64,000 nt of DNA from Spizellomyces punctatus DAOM BR117 (Eukaryota > Chytridiomycota > Chytridiomycetes > Spizellomycetales > Spizellomycetaceae): contig NW_015971539.1 in NCBI RefSeq assembly GCF_000182565.1, positions 307,667-371,666 of the forward strand, written 5' to 3'. Shown here piece by piece: positions 12,001 to 25,434 of the stretch (the first letter of the stretch is position 1; the number at the start of each line of letters is the position of its first letter). A program made the position numbers and the translations under genes. The notes beneath the pieces are model-generated. The model was not told the DNA's origin, ran no database searches, and worked only from the letters and a program-made list of their open reading frames with translations.

Positions 12001-15000
12001 GCACCAGTTCCGAACATAGCTATTTCCATTGCTCGCTGTGCCCTTCTCCGTTTCCATCGTCGCTTCTGGAATTGAATCCAGCCAGAGTAGTCTGAGTGCA
12101 TATCTGGCATATTCTCCGCCGGATCCAGATCCTGCAGTGCCGAGTCGTCATCATCCATTTGAGCTGAGAATTGCTTGTTCCGCTGTTTGCGCTTTCCTAG
12201 GATCTTTGAGGTCTTATGTACAACAGGCACGATCCTCCCATCTCTGAGGACAGACGCCTCTTTTCCTCTTGCAATATCTTCCAGATCTTGGACGCCATTC
12301 GCATTAGCGTTACCCTCGGCATTCTCTTCGTCGGACTGTACATCGACCGTTTCATTTCCCAACAGATTTTCGCCTTCACGGTTCTCCTTATCACCGATCG
12401 CTTTCTTCTGGAACATCTCAGTGATACGGTATTGCTTTGTCTTGTCATCCTTTGCAGCCACCCGCTTAAGCAGCCAGTCCGGATGTCGAACTCTAGGCAC
12501 AGGGTTTTTCACCCCTTGCATCGCCGCAGGGATTGTTATTAACTTTTGAATGACACTTCCAAATCGCTCCATATAGTACTTCCAATCCAAGATATCGCGG
12601 ATGTCGAAAGTTTGCAGACCGGGATCCTTTAACCACTTTCGCATGTAATGTTTTCGGACCCCTGGATCCGCCTGGAAAATTACTACCGGAATGGCTCGCT
12701 CGCTAACAGGCTGACCGAATGGTTTGGCGGAAATGATAAATTTGCAGTTCAAACCTTTGTCCTTGACCATCTGATCCCCTAAAAACTCGGCCAATCGCTT
12801 TGCGGTACTAATCGAGGTGGACTTTTGCGCCCCGTAGTCCTCCAAGCTCTTACTCATACTTCGGTTCTCCGAAATGAGATCGAATAGTTCGTTGTCCCCA
12901 ACACCGGCCCCTTTGTTGTACAAAACATCCAACCATTGATTGGCAACATTTGCGACAGCAGCATAACATTGTTCGAGCGTTCCTCCTTCCAAAAACACCT
13001 TAAAGAGCTGGCTTTGGAAGATTTTGATTAACTTCAGCTCTCCTCGCCGTTTAACTTCAAATCCCTTTAATTCAGCTAATGATCCATCATCATTGAAGAC
13101 AGCGTAGCGCTTTTTTAACAGCTTGTCCTCCTCGGTACTCGATGGCAAAATCATGGCACGATATGGGCCGTCTACCTCGAAGAAGATACTATTCTCGCTG
13201 CGCGTCGTGTATGAATTTTGAGCAGGATCATCGAGCTCCTGATATTGGTGATTTGTGAACTGATCATGCACTAAATGATTTAACATGACACACGGATAGG
13301 ATATAGGAAATACTTTGCCGTTTTTGAGTTTGAAGGCAAAATTTTCTGGGAAGGTTGCGGGGAAAATACACCAAATACCGTCCGTATCTAGTTCGAGAGG
13401 TCTTCCGATTTGCTCAATCCGAGTCCGCGCCAATTGAATAATGGTGGCCCCAGTTAAACACACTATACCAGCCATCTCCATTGAGTACCATCGAGCACCC
13501 TTTCGCATCACATATCCGTAGAAGGAATTCAGAATACACCTAACAATTTCCCGTCAGAATGAATGTAATTGTTTCAACACCTTTGAAGGAACTCACTTGT
13601 GTGCCAACTGAAGCGAATCGTACACTACAATCAGCTTTTTGGCCTCGTCAACTTTCGTCAAATCGCCCGCAGTCCCAGCATCATCCAACTTCTTCTTCCA
13701 GGTCTTGAGCAAGCCTTTATACTCATAACGCCTATCACGGAATGCTCGCACAGTATCCACATAGAAGGAATTTTCCCTCTGGCACACAACACTTTCCTTA
13801 GGCACCACTTTTGTCTCGTGGATTTTATTATACACCTTCCGACTGTAGGTCGAGAGGCGCTTTTTGATCTGAGTTTGCTGCTCGTGCAGCCGTAACTCAT
13901 GGAACGCCCGCGGAGGATCTGTAGGCAGTTTCCCAGGAAACTTTTCTTGCTGCATCTGATTTCGAATCATGTTGTACTCGCTTCGCTTCGCAGGGAAGTA
14001 TTCTCCTCTCCACGACCATAACATTTTCCGCTGACAGGTACTTCCAGGACCCTGATTGAAGTCACATGCAGCGCAGGTTTCTTCATCAACGATTGCATCG
14101 GGTTGCAGACGATTCGTGAGAATGATGTTGGGATACATTGCGGCGACGTCCAAATGGTAAATCGATGGCTTTTCCAGTCGGTTGGGAATCTCGCGGAGAT
14201 TAGCGAGCGCTTCCACAATTTGTGCTCGCACCTTCGTAAAACCAACGCTGTCAATAACAAACCGGCAAAGGACTGAAAGCCTGCATGCTATACCTCGTCA
14301 TAATTCGTCACATCTTCAAGCTTCAGATTTCCCTCCACCACAATACTGAACTTGAGAGCCTGATCTATTTCGTCGATAAGCTGCATAATCCAACCACATC
14401 TCAATTTGTTTGTTTATGAGACCCCACTAAATGCACCAAAAGTCCATGTACCTGCTGGAAAGCCTCAGGTACCAATCGAAATTTAACCGGCAGATCACTT
14501 CGAAAAACACCGGCTTCTAGCGCTTCGACATGTCCTCCCACATATGTTTCACTTTCCAAAAGATGGCCTTCGAAAAACTGGCCTACTTTGTCGACATGCT
14601 TATTAGGCATAATTACGTTCGCTTTGTACGCTTGCACCTGCATTCAGCAGAGTTTAGATTTCGCCTTGATGGCTTTTATGTCAACGTACCATTAGCAGCG
14701 TTTCACATAGCGTTCCTGAACCTCTACGCAAAACGTCATCTGGGTTCATGGGAATGATATTGCAGAGAGAAAAGATGAAAGGATGGACATATTTCATGTA
14801 CAAATAATACGTTGCCACCGCATCGGAGACGGAATATTGAGCCAAGACCTGTGGCTGTTCAGCAGCAAATCTGGATAACTGGTAAGAAATAAGAAGCGGG
14901 TAAAGGGTAAAAACATAAAATTACCTAGTCATATCTTCCGGGTCCAATTCCATCGGATTGTAACCAAGCTTTGCAGTTGTCACCGCCTACAGAGTGTACG

Positions 15001-16985
15001 CGCCCAAATTCATCAGGACACAATGCTGGGGAGCGGTATCGTGAAGGCAACTTGCCTTCAGACCTTGGCTACCCTGGGGTAGATAACTATCACGCTTCAC
15101 CCAGCACAGGGCATCCATGTGAATCGCGTAGTAAGATTTGTACTCATTGCTATTGTCCTTAGAAAATCCTATTTCCTATAGCAGAAAATGGTTAACTGGT
15201 GAAAAGGCCCGACAACTGCGTCTTATACATCTACCCACCTCATTCATGTCAATGCCATGGACTCTCGCTCGGGTTTCAACAAAAGGCCAATCGAACCAAT
15301 CTCCGTTGTATGTCACAATTACGGTGGGACGGCACTCCTGAACGTGCTCAAAAAATCTTCGGAGAAGCGATTCCTAACATACAAAAAATGGCTTGGTTCT
15401 GCGCAACACACATTCAAGAAGGCTGCAGCGATCATACTTCATCTGGCTCATTGAACACTGTGAAATTCCCGGGATATTCAGGTTTTGAAGTGTACACGAA
15501 ATCGTCAATGTCCTCTGATACAATTTCTCGATTTGTGATAAGGTAGCCCTGAAGATGTGCGTCTCAGTGCAATGCGCCTTATAGTGAGTAAATTATGAAT
15601 GTTGGGACACTTACTAGGCCATCTATCATATATGAAATCATCATGATCGCATCAATCGTGGCATCAGGAAACTTGAGCGGTAGCTTTGTTGTCTCAATAT
15701 CAAAGGCCAGAACCACAGGATCGGCACGCTTGACCTTATCTGGTCGTGGTTCTAACAAAATCGACCCTTGCAACGCTTTGACAGTGTACCACAATCCAAC
15801 TCTTAGGTCTGTCAAGAGGTCAAAGTCACTAGACATTCGTGTATGAGAAACAAACAGGCGCTTCCAACTCACCACAATCTATGGCAGCGCGTGTGTAATA
15901 TGTAACGTCATACTCTCTCAGATCTATGACAAAGTCCAGCGCATCTCGGTGGTTTTTTTGAATTGCCTGTTCCGCAGCGTTTTGTTGGTTTGTCATTCTA
16001 AACAGCCCAATGTCAGATATGCAATCATACCGAGATGATTCAAGAACCACCTACTCGGCAACTTCATCATACGCTCCAGATGTTTCCTGCTTGTGTCGAT
16101 TTCTAGCAACAGCCGGTAGTAGCATCTTTCGAACAGAGAGCAGGTTCTGCACGTTCCAGAACTTCAGCTTCAGAAGCGTTCGCTTGTTTCCGAGAAGATG
16201 ATTCGCCTATTGATAGAAAGTTTGTGAGCATCGTGATACTAGGCGCCAGTTGGGCGACACCCGCGATGACGTACCAAATCGAGATCGTCTTTTTCAACTC
16301 TTTCGACGGAAAGTATGACCTTGTCAAACCGGCGTCGAATGTACTCTTCAACGTCTGCTTCGGTGCCAGGCTGCGACCCCGTAGATGTCAGCGTTTTGTA
16401 AAGGAATGTTGAGCTCAACATTAACAAATCACACTGCTCACCTTGCAGAGCACAAAAAAGTACGGCTCGTATATGATTGTCGCCTTAAAAGAAGCGCCAT
16501 CTTCATCCAGAAAGTACAAATCTACAGCTGCCTTTCCACTGGGCCATTCACCATCGAACAATACCGTCTAACATATTTGCGTCAAACCCCACTGTCCCTC
16601 AACAGCCCTCTAGGAAATGTCGTCTTACCGGATGCATATTCACCATCCAACCCAGCCGCTCCGGACCTTCCGTATATCGATAGAACCCCATCTTCTCATC
16701 CATTTCATCCCGTACACGAACCTCCTCTTTACGAAAATCGAGAGTATCCATGTTTTCCACAAACGGTTCGACAACCACTTCGGACGGTCCATCTACGTTT
16801 AGTCCAGAAATGGGAGCCTCTGTTCCACCAGAAGCATCATTTTCTGGTCGGTTAGCAGGATCCTCTCCAGTTGTTTGGTTTCTTTCATATCCTCCTATTC
16901 GTCGTCGCAGGCCATTGGAACGACCACCCTTCCATTTCCCTCGCCATTTGCCCCTTCCTCCTCGCGGCGGAATGCCAAATGTCAT
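9048..16985 (-). CDS. POL2: DNA polymerase epsilon catalytic subunit
   Basis: Leading-strand replicative polymerase with proofreading. The N-terminus (16985) contains [15 protein letters not shown] and [11 protein letters not shown]. The exonuclease domain shows [16 protein letters not shown] (Exo I), [18 protein letters not shown] (Exo II) and the Exo III region with [13 protein letters not shown]. Polymerase motifs are [14 protein letters not shown] (A), [19 protein letters not shown] (B) and LDTDGIWC (C, catalytic Asp pair). A long exon (9048-13511) carries the rest, including the inactive C-terminal polymerase module. It ends in paired zinc motifs CEYC...CPCC and CTRC...CERC, which hold the metal cluster and bind the B subunit. 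The gene looks intact across about a dozen exons. One intron (around 15,054) has GC-AG borders. Neighbouring genes give no further clue. Confidence 0.96.
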
Positions 16986-17584
16986 ATTGTTCCAGCGGTA
17001 GTTTTCATAAAAGTTGGTGATTTAATAGGAGGATAATAAGATGTAAGTGTGGGCGGCTTGGTATGCAGCAGGACAATGTCCGTTGTGGAATACGCTGGAT
17101 ATCTCAAAGCTGAGATTCTCAACTCGATCCTGGACGCGGTGCTCGATGTCCGAAGATTCGGCCGGACATATATGGTTATATGACGTTCAAGCTTAGGTAA
17201 TCGACTCTTTGAGGCTGTACAAGAAACACAGCAGCGCATGCGTTAAACCAGGTTTGATGTCATGGCCATACCGCCGTAGCAATTGCTATGAAATAGTGCA
17301 GTGAATGAATGCAACCACAACGAACCCACAATGGAAGAAATTACAAATATATTAAATTCAAACCGCTGTGTTAACCACTGTGTGGTGTCCCATCACATAC
17401 TCGATAGGAGTTGTAGAACCAGTAAAAAAGGATTTAATGTACATACAGACATTCTATTCCCAACATTATATGACATGTGCATTAGTAAAAATAAATGGGA
17501 ATGTACTCCCTTATATCCAGAGCCTCTATGTATCGTGAACCCCCCATTCTTGAATCATCTATACGTACAACAGCCCATCAAACC
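16986..17584. other. Intergenic region upstream of POL2
   Basis: It lies between the POL2 start and the 3' end of the GTPase gene, same strand. Only short unconserved frames are present. Confidence 0.5.
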
Positions 17585-20500
17585 TCAACGATAACCTCCA
17601 TAACCAATATAACCGTCACTGTATCCTCCAAAGCCGGTATGTCCATTATTTGTACCATATCCACCCGGAGGAAAAGCTGGCGCCGGACCAGATCTCGTTC
17701 GTGTATGTCCAGGACGTGCTCCCATGTAGTGAGTCCCGCTTGGTGGTCCCGGGTGAACCATAGGCATCGTAGGCAATGGCGGAACGGGAGGTATTTGCTG
17801 CTGGTAATAAGCTACTAACCCGCCGCCGCCGTACCAATCTCCATTGTCGCTTTTGGAACTTCCCAAGCGGCCTGCCGACGTAGATCGCAATTTACTGTTG
17901 CCAACCCCTTGCCATCCCGTCTCGTCGGTCAACATTTCTTTTGGGTTCCACCCACTTCTGGATCGACGGCGACCTTGAGGTGTTTTACTCCGTGGTGGCA
18001 CTCCTACCATTCCTCCTATCATTCCTGCAATCATTCCGCTTGAATCTGGGGGAGGCCCCGACACACCAACCGTCGCAATACCAGAGGCTTCTGAGACGGA
18101 AATCGCCTCCATCAACCTTCTTCTTGCCTCGCGCTCCTCTTCTTTCAATCGTGCTTCCTCGGCCACTGCCCGTACTCGAACGTGTCCAACAGCCTCCTGA
18201 AGACATCGCAGGTCCTCCGCCGCTTTCATAACCTTCCATTGTCTTTCCTTGCGTTCACGTTCAGCGCGTATGATATTATGCCTTGCCGCACGCTCGGCGG
18301 CGTGCTGTGCTCGTTCTTGAAAATGCTGTAACAGATGCGTGCGTTGTGATGTGATTTTAGCATGGAAAGATTCTAGAAGGGAGGTGATGGTCGTTCCGGA
18401 AAGCAGCGCGGGTGTGCGACAGGTGCGATGGAAGTGCGCGACGAGGCGGTTCACATTATCGTCAAAGTGCGAAACATCCTCGTAGTAGCCATCGGCAATC
18501 TATACAGAAACCTGTTGGTACAACTTCTTGAAAACAGCTGTATCTGGCATCAGATGGATACCTTATTCGTAATTTCGTCTTGTCCCTTGGCCAATAGAGA
18601 CCGACAACGAGCAATAGCCATTTCGTAGTTTTTGATAACAAAGGTGGCAAGAAACGCATCAATGGGATGCACTTTACCACGCTCGTCCATTTGACCCATT
18701 GATGCCTGGTGAGCAATTCGAACATCAGCACCTGGTCATTCTCGCGCAGAGACGCGTCAGTCATCATACCAAAAGTTCCTCTTCCCGTCTTCTCCAAAGT
18801 TTTCCTCTAGTGTCCACATCCAAGCTGTCCCGAACAGCAAGAGTAGACTTTCGGGCACATTCGTCATGCCGTTTGCGGAGAGCTGCTAAATCCATAGGCA
18901 TGTCCGGTACTGCTACCGCTGCCATTAGGTCTTCATCTGCGAGAATTGAAAATTAGTTAGTACGTAAGCGCAAGATTACCCACTCATGCTTTAGTGGAAC
19001 ATACATTTAGATCTCGCTGTCTGCTGTACCATTTTCCATCTTCGGTCTGGGAGGAAACGTAGGTTTAAGCAGAGATAACATATAGTGCTCTCGGCATATG
19101 TAACCCACCATACGTCTCTTGCCATAAGGATGTCAGATCCAGGGGCTCACTCTTATTTAACACGTCGCAGCAAAGAACCAGCAGGTTAGCCACGGCTACA
19201 AACCGGCAGCTTTGTCAGCTTTTGCGAGTTGCTTCCGAGTCAGAACATGAGATGGCTAGACTCCACAATGTACCTTTGCCTTTCAGAGGAAGCGCCATCA
19301 TATCCCCTCGTAACGCCCAGGCTTTCTTGACGTCGGTTGTCCTTCCAAGGGCACTAATCATCCGCTCCATACGTCGCCGGTATGCGTTGGATTTTGGCCG
19401 TCTCGGTGGATTATCCGCGGACTCATCGACAGGGGGCAATTCCTCCTTAGGAGATGGGGATGGGATGCTGTAGAGTGACTGGTATGGAAACAGTTTTGTG
19501 AGTACTGCCCGAACCATCTCAGTCGTCTCATTGGTCTTAAGCTGGTTTGGTGGGTGGAGCATGGCATCGAGGAAGTTAGCGTCGTCGTCTGACGTTTTTG
19601 TGTCGGCGTCTAGAAGGACCCAAACCAGCTTTGGGAGGCACAATGAAAGTACGTCCAGGCAAGTCGAAGGGTCGATGAGTTTCGGAAGTTCGCCAAATGC
19701 TCTATAAAATTCGTTAGTGGTTCGAGCATAGCTTTTTAATGGCCTTTGAACGTCGCGGTCTTACCTAAGTGTGCGCAGCGCTGCATCATCGAACCTCTCT
19801 CTCCCAACAACCAGCACCGATGATGCGATGAGCATCACTAGGGCAAGAAGGTTGAGTTCCCGGTCAAGGACTGTGTCGGTCCCTTCCAATCCAGGCGTAT
19901 CAAGGAGGAGCACTTTCTTTGGCATGACTTGGGGCATTCCACTTGAGTTCATATCTCTCCGATTGTGGTTGCCCTGCGCATCCGTCTCCCACCATGGGTC
20001 CACAGTCATAAACGATATTCCCTGTTGTGACGGCTTTCTCGGGTTCTTTTCTTCCGCTACAGGAAAGCGCTTTCGGCTTTTCGCAATTCGGTTTAGCACG
20101 CTCGACTTCCCAATGCCACTCCCACCAATTGCAGCGATTACAAAGACATCCGCCTCGATTCTCCGTAAATGTTCGAGTCCTTCACGCCGAAGAAAGAGCG
20201 TCCCGTCTGAATCGACATCTACAAGGCGGATAATCGCAGTCGATCGGTGCGAAGATGATGATCTCGACAGACAGGATGTAGGAGTAAGCGCAGTCGATGC
20301 TGAAGACCCCGAGGTGGTAGAGGGGAGACTGGGTGGTGGGGTACTGAGGTAATTCAGAATTGGCTCCGACTTTGCGGGTTTGAGTCGGGATTGAGGCGTG
20401 CTGGGAAGTTGAAGAAGCGATTAATAACCTGCAAATCCCACTGTAATGTGATCTTTTTTTTGTAATTCGCGCACCTGGTAGAACTCGGGTTTCTAGCCCG

Positions 20501-20824
20501 CTCAGTAGACGAAGGAGTTTTAGGCCGCACGGGATTAACAGGGGTGGTGGATGTGATAAGTGCTTCCGGCGATATTGGCCGAGCCAGCTCTTTCTTCATT
20601 TCCGACATACTTTTACTCCTCTTTCCAAATAACTTGAATGCTCCCAGGAAACCCTTCACTCCGCCCTTCCGCCCATCTGCGGATGACGCTTTCGACCCCA
20701 GTGAAGAACGAGCGTCATGGCTCTTTCTTGCCGAGTCAGAGGGTAGCGAAGGCGCTCGCCGTGAGGCCTCTATCGACGCGCTCCCACCTCCCCTAGACAA
20801 GTCAAGCAAGGCGTTCGGCGGCAT
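17585..20824 (-). CDS. GBP/atlastin-like large GTPase
   Basis: A dynamin-superfamily GTPase of the GB1/RHD3 type. The ATG at 20824 starts a Ser-rich basic leader (exon 20475-20824). The second exon (19765-20400) has P-loop GGSGIGKSSVLNRIAKSRK and switch II LLLDTPGLEGTD. The third starts RAFGELPKL and has LPKLVWVLLDADTKTSDDD, aligned with the GBP base-recognition region. There the usual Arg-Asp pair reads Leu-Asp. Further exons encode a helical C-terminus: LAALRKRHDECARKSTLAVRD, then QMDERGKVHPIDAFLATF, then DGYYEDVSHFDDNVNRLVAHF. This is followed by a coiled coil rich in Arg/Glu and a Gly/Pro/Tyr-rich tail ending GYGGYR. No transmembrane pair of the atlastin kind is visible, so it is closer to GBP. 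Family-level call is firm; substrate membrane or role is unknown. Confidence 0.78.
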
Positions 20825-21884
20825 ACTTGCACAAGCCAGGTGGTGGCAAGCTGCACCGACCCTCGATTACAGCGGACGACACACACACGACTTGGTAAGG
20901 TGTAGGGGAGGGCGTTTTAACAACGCGGCGTCGTGGGAAATGCTGACAAGATGGCGAGTATGCGAATTGAAATTCCAATATCTCGTCTGAGGTGTGAATG
21001 AAATATTCTGGCAAACGGTTGTCCAATCCTTATTGTCGGTTTCTGCATTCATGCAGCAATTCATCAGAGACTTTCCAGCTGGCCGCCGCTGCTTTATCTT
21101 CGAGCCCAGTTTCCCAATAGAAGCACGCGTTCCTAACGGATATTATCTACGCGCAGAAGCCTGTCCTTCTGTTAAGTAAGCGCTAATGGCAAGGTAAGCA
21201 ATAAAAAAAAGAACTTCCAGTGCTATGGTCGTCCTTGTTTTTCGTCCTTTGGCACTGTCCTGTTCATCTTCAGGGACAAGCATAACAAAGCACGAGAAAG
21301 CAATTTACCAGATGCGCGCCAAAAACGTATTTAAAAAAAAAGCCTCGGAGGGTTGGGATACGACGGGGGTGTGATGTCAAATAGACGAGAAGACGCAGAC
21401 AGCGTGGACACTCTGCCTCTTTTAGCTACTTTTTGCGTTTTGGCTTTGCATTCCATTTGACGTACTGGAATTTTCTTGTCAGCACGGGGGGGTACGTCGC
21501 ACAGCTACTAACAGCAGGAGTTTTGGCACACAATTGGATCGCTGCCGATTTTCTTCCTCGCCACTGGGGATGCCCGACAGCAACGGCGAATAGCCAACTG
21601 TCCATAGCGTTCTTGCCATTCATGACATTCCTACGGCTAGCAAAGTCAAGCTAGGGCAACCGCTTGGCAACCGCGATTACTTTCGCATCTCACGTACATT
21701 ATAATAGTAGTGAAAGGAATTTTTGGTTTGCTTATGTAAAAAGCATATGGGAAGATATAAACGGTTCAAAATACTTTTGCAATAACAAATTTACAACAAA
21801 ACATCAACTATCTCGCAACCCCAAAAAACTATGCTTCTTGAAGGATATGCCCCACGCTCACGCAACATATTGTTAGATTGTGTT
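20825..21884. other. Intergenic region upstream of the GBP-like gene
   Basis: About 1.06 kb with no recognisable coding sequence. Open frames on the plus strand near 21,430-21,650 lack splice support and conservation. The region should include the GBP-like promoter and the 3' UTR of the HAM1-like gene. Confidence 0.5.
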
Positions 21885-24653
21885 TTAAGCATTGAAAGCT
21901 TTGCTTCCCCACTCCGGGATCCCCTTTGCGGGTTCTGGTCCACCTACAGGGGCAACCTGATTCGCTGCTTGTGCAACCTTTTCGTCGAGGCTAAAGATCA
22001 AATCACGAAGAGAGTCGGACACGGCCTGCTCGATTTGCTTCTTTGCCCGGCTTTGGAGGATGGGTTTCGCGATCTTGTACAGGAAGCTGATATTGGAAGA
22101 GTTACAAATAAGTCCTTTGTGTTCTAGTCACACGGGATGGGAACGCTACTTGATACTTACTCATGGTGGGAATCGTGGAGACGGAGGTCAAGGTTATGCA
22201 AAGTCGTTTCCACCTCAGCTGCATGGAGGAAGCGGCCCTTGACGTCATCGCTTGGAGCCGCACGGCCAGTTTCAGCACCTGGGATGATCTTGACCCGAAT
22301 AGAGAGCCCTTCACCCTTGATGTCAAAGTCTGCAAGACCGACATCACCCGCCTTCCAGAAACCAGAGTGCTTGTTGAACAACCATGCAATGTCACGAGCA
22401 GATGCTTCAATTTTGGAACTGAAGAGTGCAATGTTAACAGACTGAAAAACAATGCCAACAGAGGTAACCATTTAACTTACATTTCGAGAAGGATGTAGTT
22501 GTTGAATTGCTCGTTCGGGTCCTTCTTGCTAGCATCCACGGTGGTGTCGGTCACAATGTGCACATACTTGGGCAGAATAGTAGAGTGCAAAATAATGTTG
22601 TCGAAAATAAGGTGGTAAGTTCCGTCATCAACCTCAACACGAGGGATAGGTCTGGGAAAGTGATATCAGGGTCAGACCTGCACGGAAATAAAACCAAGAG
22701 AGCACGATACATACAGGTAAGCAAGTTTGTCGGCAATGGCCGGGATGCATTTTGCCAAGTCGCGAAGCAGCTCGGGTTTGAATGTAGGTTTGCCGCGTTC
22801 ATCGAGGAACAAATCATTGACCAAGGCGTTAGCATCGGATTGCAATCTTTGGGTGGTCTTGTTGGATGCGAGGGCTTGGGCGTAGTTGCGGCTCTCGTAC
22901 GAAATCTTTTGAGTGTGATAGTTGTACTTGTCCAAGGCCCGACGACCGCGTTCAACGAGTTCTTCAGCTTCACGGTCGTAGTTGGCCTGCTCAACGTAAC
23001 CGGGTTCGCGGATAGTCCGACGAAGGTAGGCGCCAAAGTCGTTCCAGAATGCGCGCAATTCCTGGTCCTCACGAGCTTCCTCGGCGAAGCCTTGCAATGC
23101 GACAATGAGAGGATCCAATGAGCGGCCGTTGGCAAAGTTCTCAATGAGCTGCTTTGCATTGGCGGTGGCGATGCGAGCTTCCCGAGATGCTTCAAGCTGG
23201 TTGGGATCAGTAGGGGCCTCAGCGGTCTTCGAGATAGCAGCGGATGCCGCGGTCTTGGCCTGCCAGCCAAGGGGCGCGAGGATGTCGAATATGTCGTCGA
23301 TACCGCCTTGGAATTCGGGCTTGGACTGAAGAGTCTGCAAGGACACCAAGTTGTCATCAGTATTCCGAGTAAACGACGACCAGGCGCTCATTGAACATAC
23401 CTTTGCAACGACCTTCACACGGCGAATGATGTCCCTGCGCTTATCTTCGGGCATGTCTACCAGTTTGCGGGCAACGCGCTCACCAGTCTGGCGAAGTTGC
23501 GAGTTGGGATCACGGAGTTGCGCGGTTGCCTGATTAGCCAGACTTCGGCCCTGCTCAATGGCCTGGTTTTTCAGCCCAGTCGCGGACTCCTCACCAGTGT
23601 GAAGCTTGGCGCCATGCTCACGAATGGCTCCAGATGTCTTGTTGACCGTGTCCTCAGGTAAGTGTCGTTCAGCTTGATTAGCGATGGTATCAACAAGGTT
23701 CTTTGCAGTATCGCGCAAAGTTGCCCCGCCCGCAAGAGAGTCACCGGCTGTGCGTCTTGTAGCATCCCCGGCTTCTTGTGCTTTGCGACTTTGCTCATTG
23801 GCAGCGTTGTACGCTTGTTGCTTCCCTTGCTCATAGGTTACCTGAGCTTGTTGCCTTCCCTGTTGAGCCGCACCTTGAAGGTCGTTGTTACGCACTGTTT
23901 CGCGAGTCCGGGCAGCCGTATCGCGTACTTGTTCTGGTGCATTAGGGTCGTTGGCAAGATCATCACTGGCTTCGTCAATGTTACTTCGGGCAATTTCTAG
24001 GACGCAAAAGAACAAGTTTATCAACCTTCTGCCATGGCTGCGATTTGCATGGATTTCAAACCACCTACCTTGGGCAATCTCGCTGATTTCACTTAGCAGT
24101 GACCGGAACTCGCCAGATGTTACAATCATCTTGGCGAGCTGCGCGGCCTTGGCGCCAGCCTGTACTAACTGGTCAGCAGCGGTAGATGCCTCAGAGGCAC
24201 TTAGTGGTTGTGAACGTCGAGCAGCGACTGAAAAATAACCGGAAATCAGGACACGCAACAATTAATCGGTGCAAGCGCGCGAGAACGATACATACGTCCA
24301 CCATAGTAAATGGTATTCTGCAGCTCGTTGTTGGGCATTGTTTGGGTAATGACCTTCTTGGTGTCATCTAGGATGCGCTCGGTATCCGCCAAGACCTAAG
24401 GAGAGAGATCAGAAAAGAATAAATAAATGGTTCCTTCACAAACTATAGTATATGCAACACGTCAAGGTATAAGAGATCTTTGTACCTTCTTTCCCGCGGG
24501 ACTCAAGTCTTTTGATACACCACCGAGGGACGCATCTTGCTGGATTTGCTGGATTCCAGAGACAGCCTGGGCGGTAGTTGGGAGTTTACCCTCCTTGAGG
24601 GCACCTGTTACTTCTCGTACTTTCTCAGCTCTCTGGCGTTCAATATCAGACAT
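21885..24653 (-). CDS. HAM1-like (DUF4449) fungal protein with LEA-like region
   Basis: The ATG at 24653 opens MSDIERQRAEKVREVTGALK. Multiple short introns separate exons ending at the TAA at 21885. The family is fungal: an N-terminal HAM1-like helical domain and a C-terminal BPI/TULIP-related domain (formerly DUF4449) thought to bind lipids. The C-terminal domain is seen as FNKHSGFWKAGDVGLADFD followed by IKGEGLSIRVKIIPG. Between them, around 23,550-24,000, lies a long Gln/Ala/Lys/Glu-rich hydrophilic stretch with many AANEQSRKAQEAG-type repeats resembling LEA proteins. The late exon EFQGGIDDIFDILAPLGWQA and the EQANYDREAEELVERGRRAL segment are typical of fungal orthologues. Cellular role is not established for most members; membrane association or stress protection is inferred. 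CRE-like sites lie upstream. Confidence 0.8.
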
Positions 24654-25434
24654 TTCGATAGTTTGAGTAAAAAGAGATGAAATGGGATATCAGAGGGATA
24701 TGGAACAAAAGTGTTTGTGATTGATATTTGATAATTGAGTGTTGCTGTTCTTAATGGCAGTACAAGGAAAAGCCTCGAGAGATGCTCGTAGTCTCCCTTT
24801 TATATCCCCCGTCCCCCCGCCTCGAGTATCAAACTGCGTGATCTGCCACCCTCCGTCATACGACGTCATAAGGTGGTTACGTGTCTCTCGGCGACCCTTT
24901 TCCCATTGATATCATACAAGAATTTCCTGTCCAGCAGCCCAGGTGTGTGATGTCAGGTCCACTACGTTTTTGTTCTGAACAAGGTTTCCCCTTCGCGAAC
25001 ACATCTGCCACGCGTTTTTTAGACCTCCTACGAGCAAACGCAGAGGCACAAAATAAATATCCGCAATGGCGCATTTCGCATGTTGACCTTCCGCATGATG
25101 TGCATGGTTGCATCATTCCAAAGCCGCATTGTTCAAGAAAAAAAAAAAAAAACGTTGAGCAAAACTCTAATGAGCTCAGATGATGACGTCACACCTCCGA
25201 TCCGATACCTCAGCAAAGTTTCCCCCGAATATCATAGATTACTTAATCATACGCGACATGGACAAAGCAACGATTTCCTCAAGATATGACCATCTGGTTC
25301 AGCTGCAAGAAAATAATACACAGGCGAGCAACATTACATACACAAAAGATTCCAAAGAATGGTGTGCCATACAGTAATAGTATATGAAAATACGCTAGCA
25401 TGCAACCGGTCAAATAGTCTCTTTTACTACTGTA
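24654..25434. other. Promoter region of the HAM1-like gene
   Basis: No gene recognised. It contains a poly(A) run at about 25,138-25,152, a C-rich stretch near 24,807, a near-CRE (CGACGTCA) near 24,860 and a perfect CRE listed separately. Confidence 0.5.
25184..25191. promoter_or_regulatory. CRE/ATF site TGACGTCA
   Basis: A perfect palindromic bZIP (Atf1/CREB-type) site about 530 bp upstream of the HAM1-like start. A one-mismatch copy lies about 200 bp upstream. In fungi such sites mediate stress responses. The function here is inferred. Confidence 0.35.

Noticed and set aside
22507-23121. 204-codon plus-strand frame
   Set aside because: Antisense to the HAM1-like coding exon.
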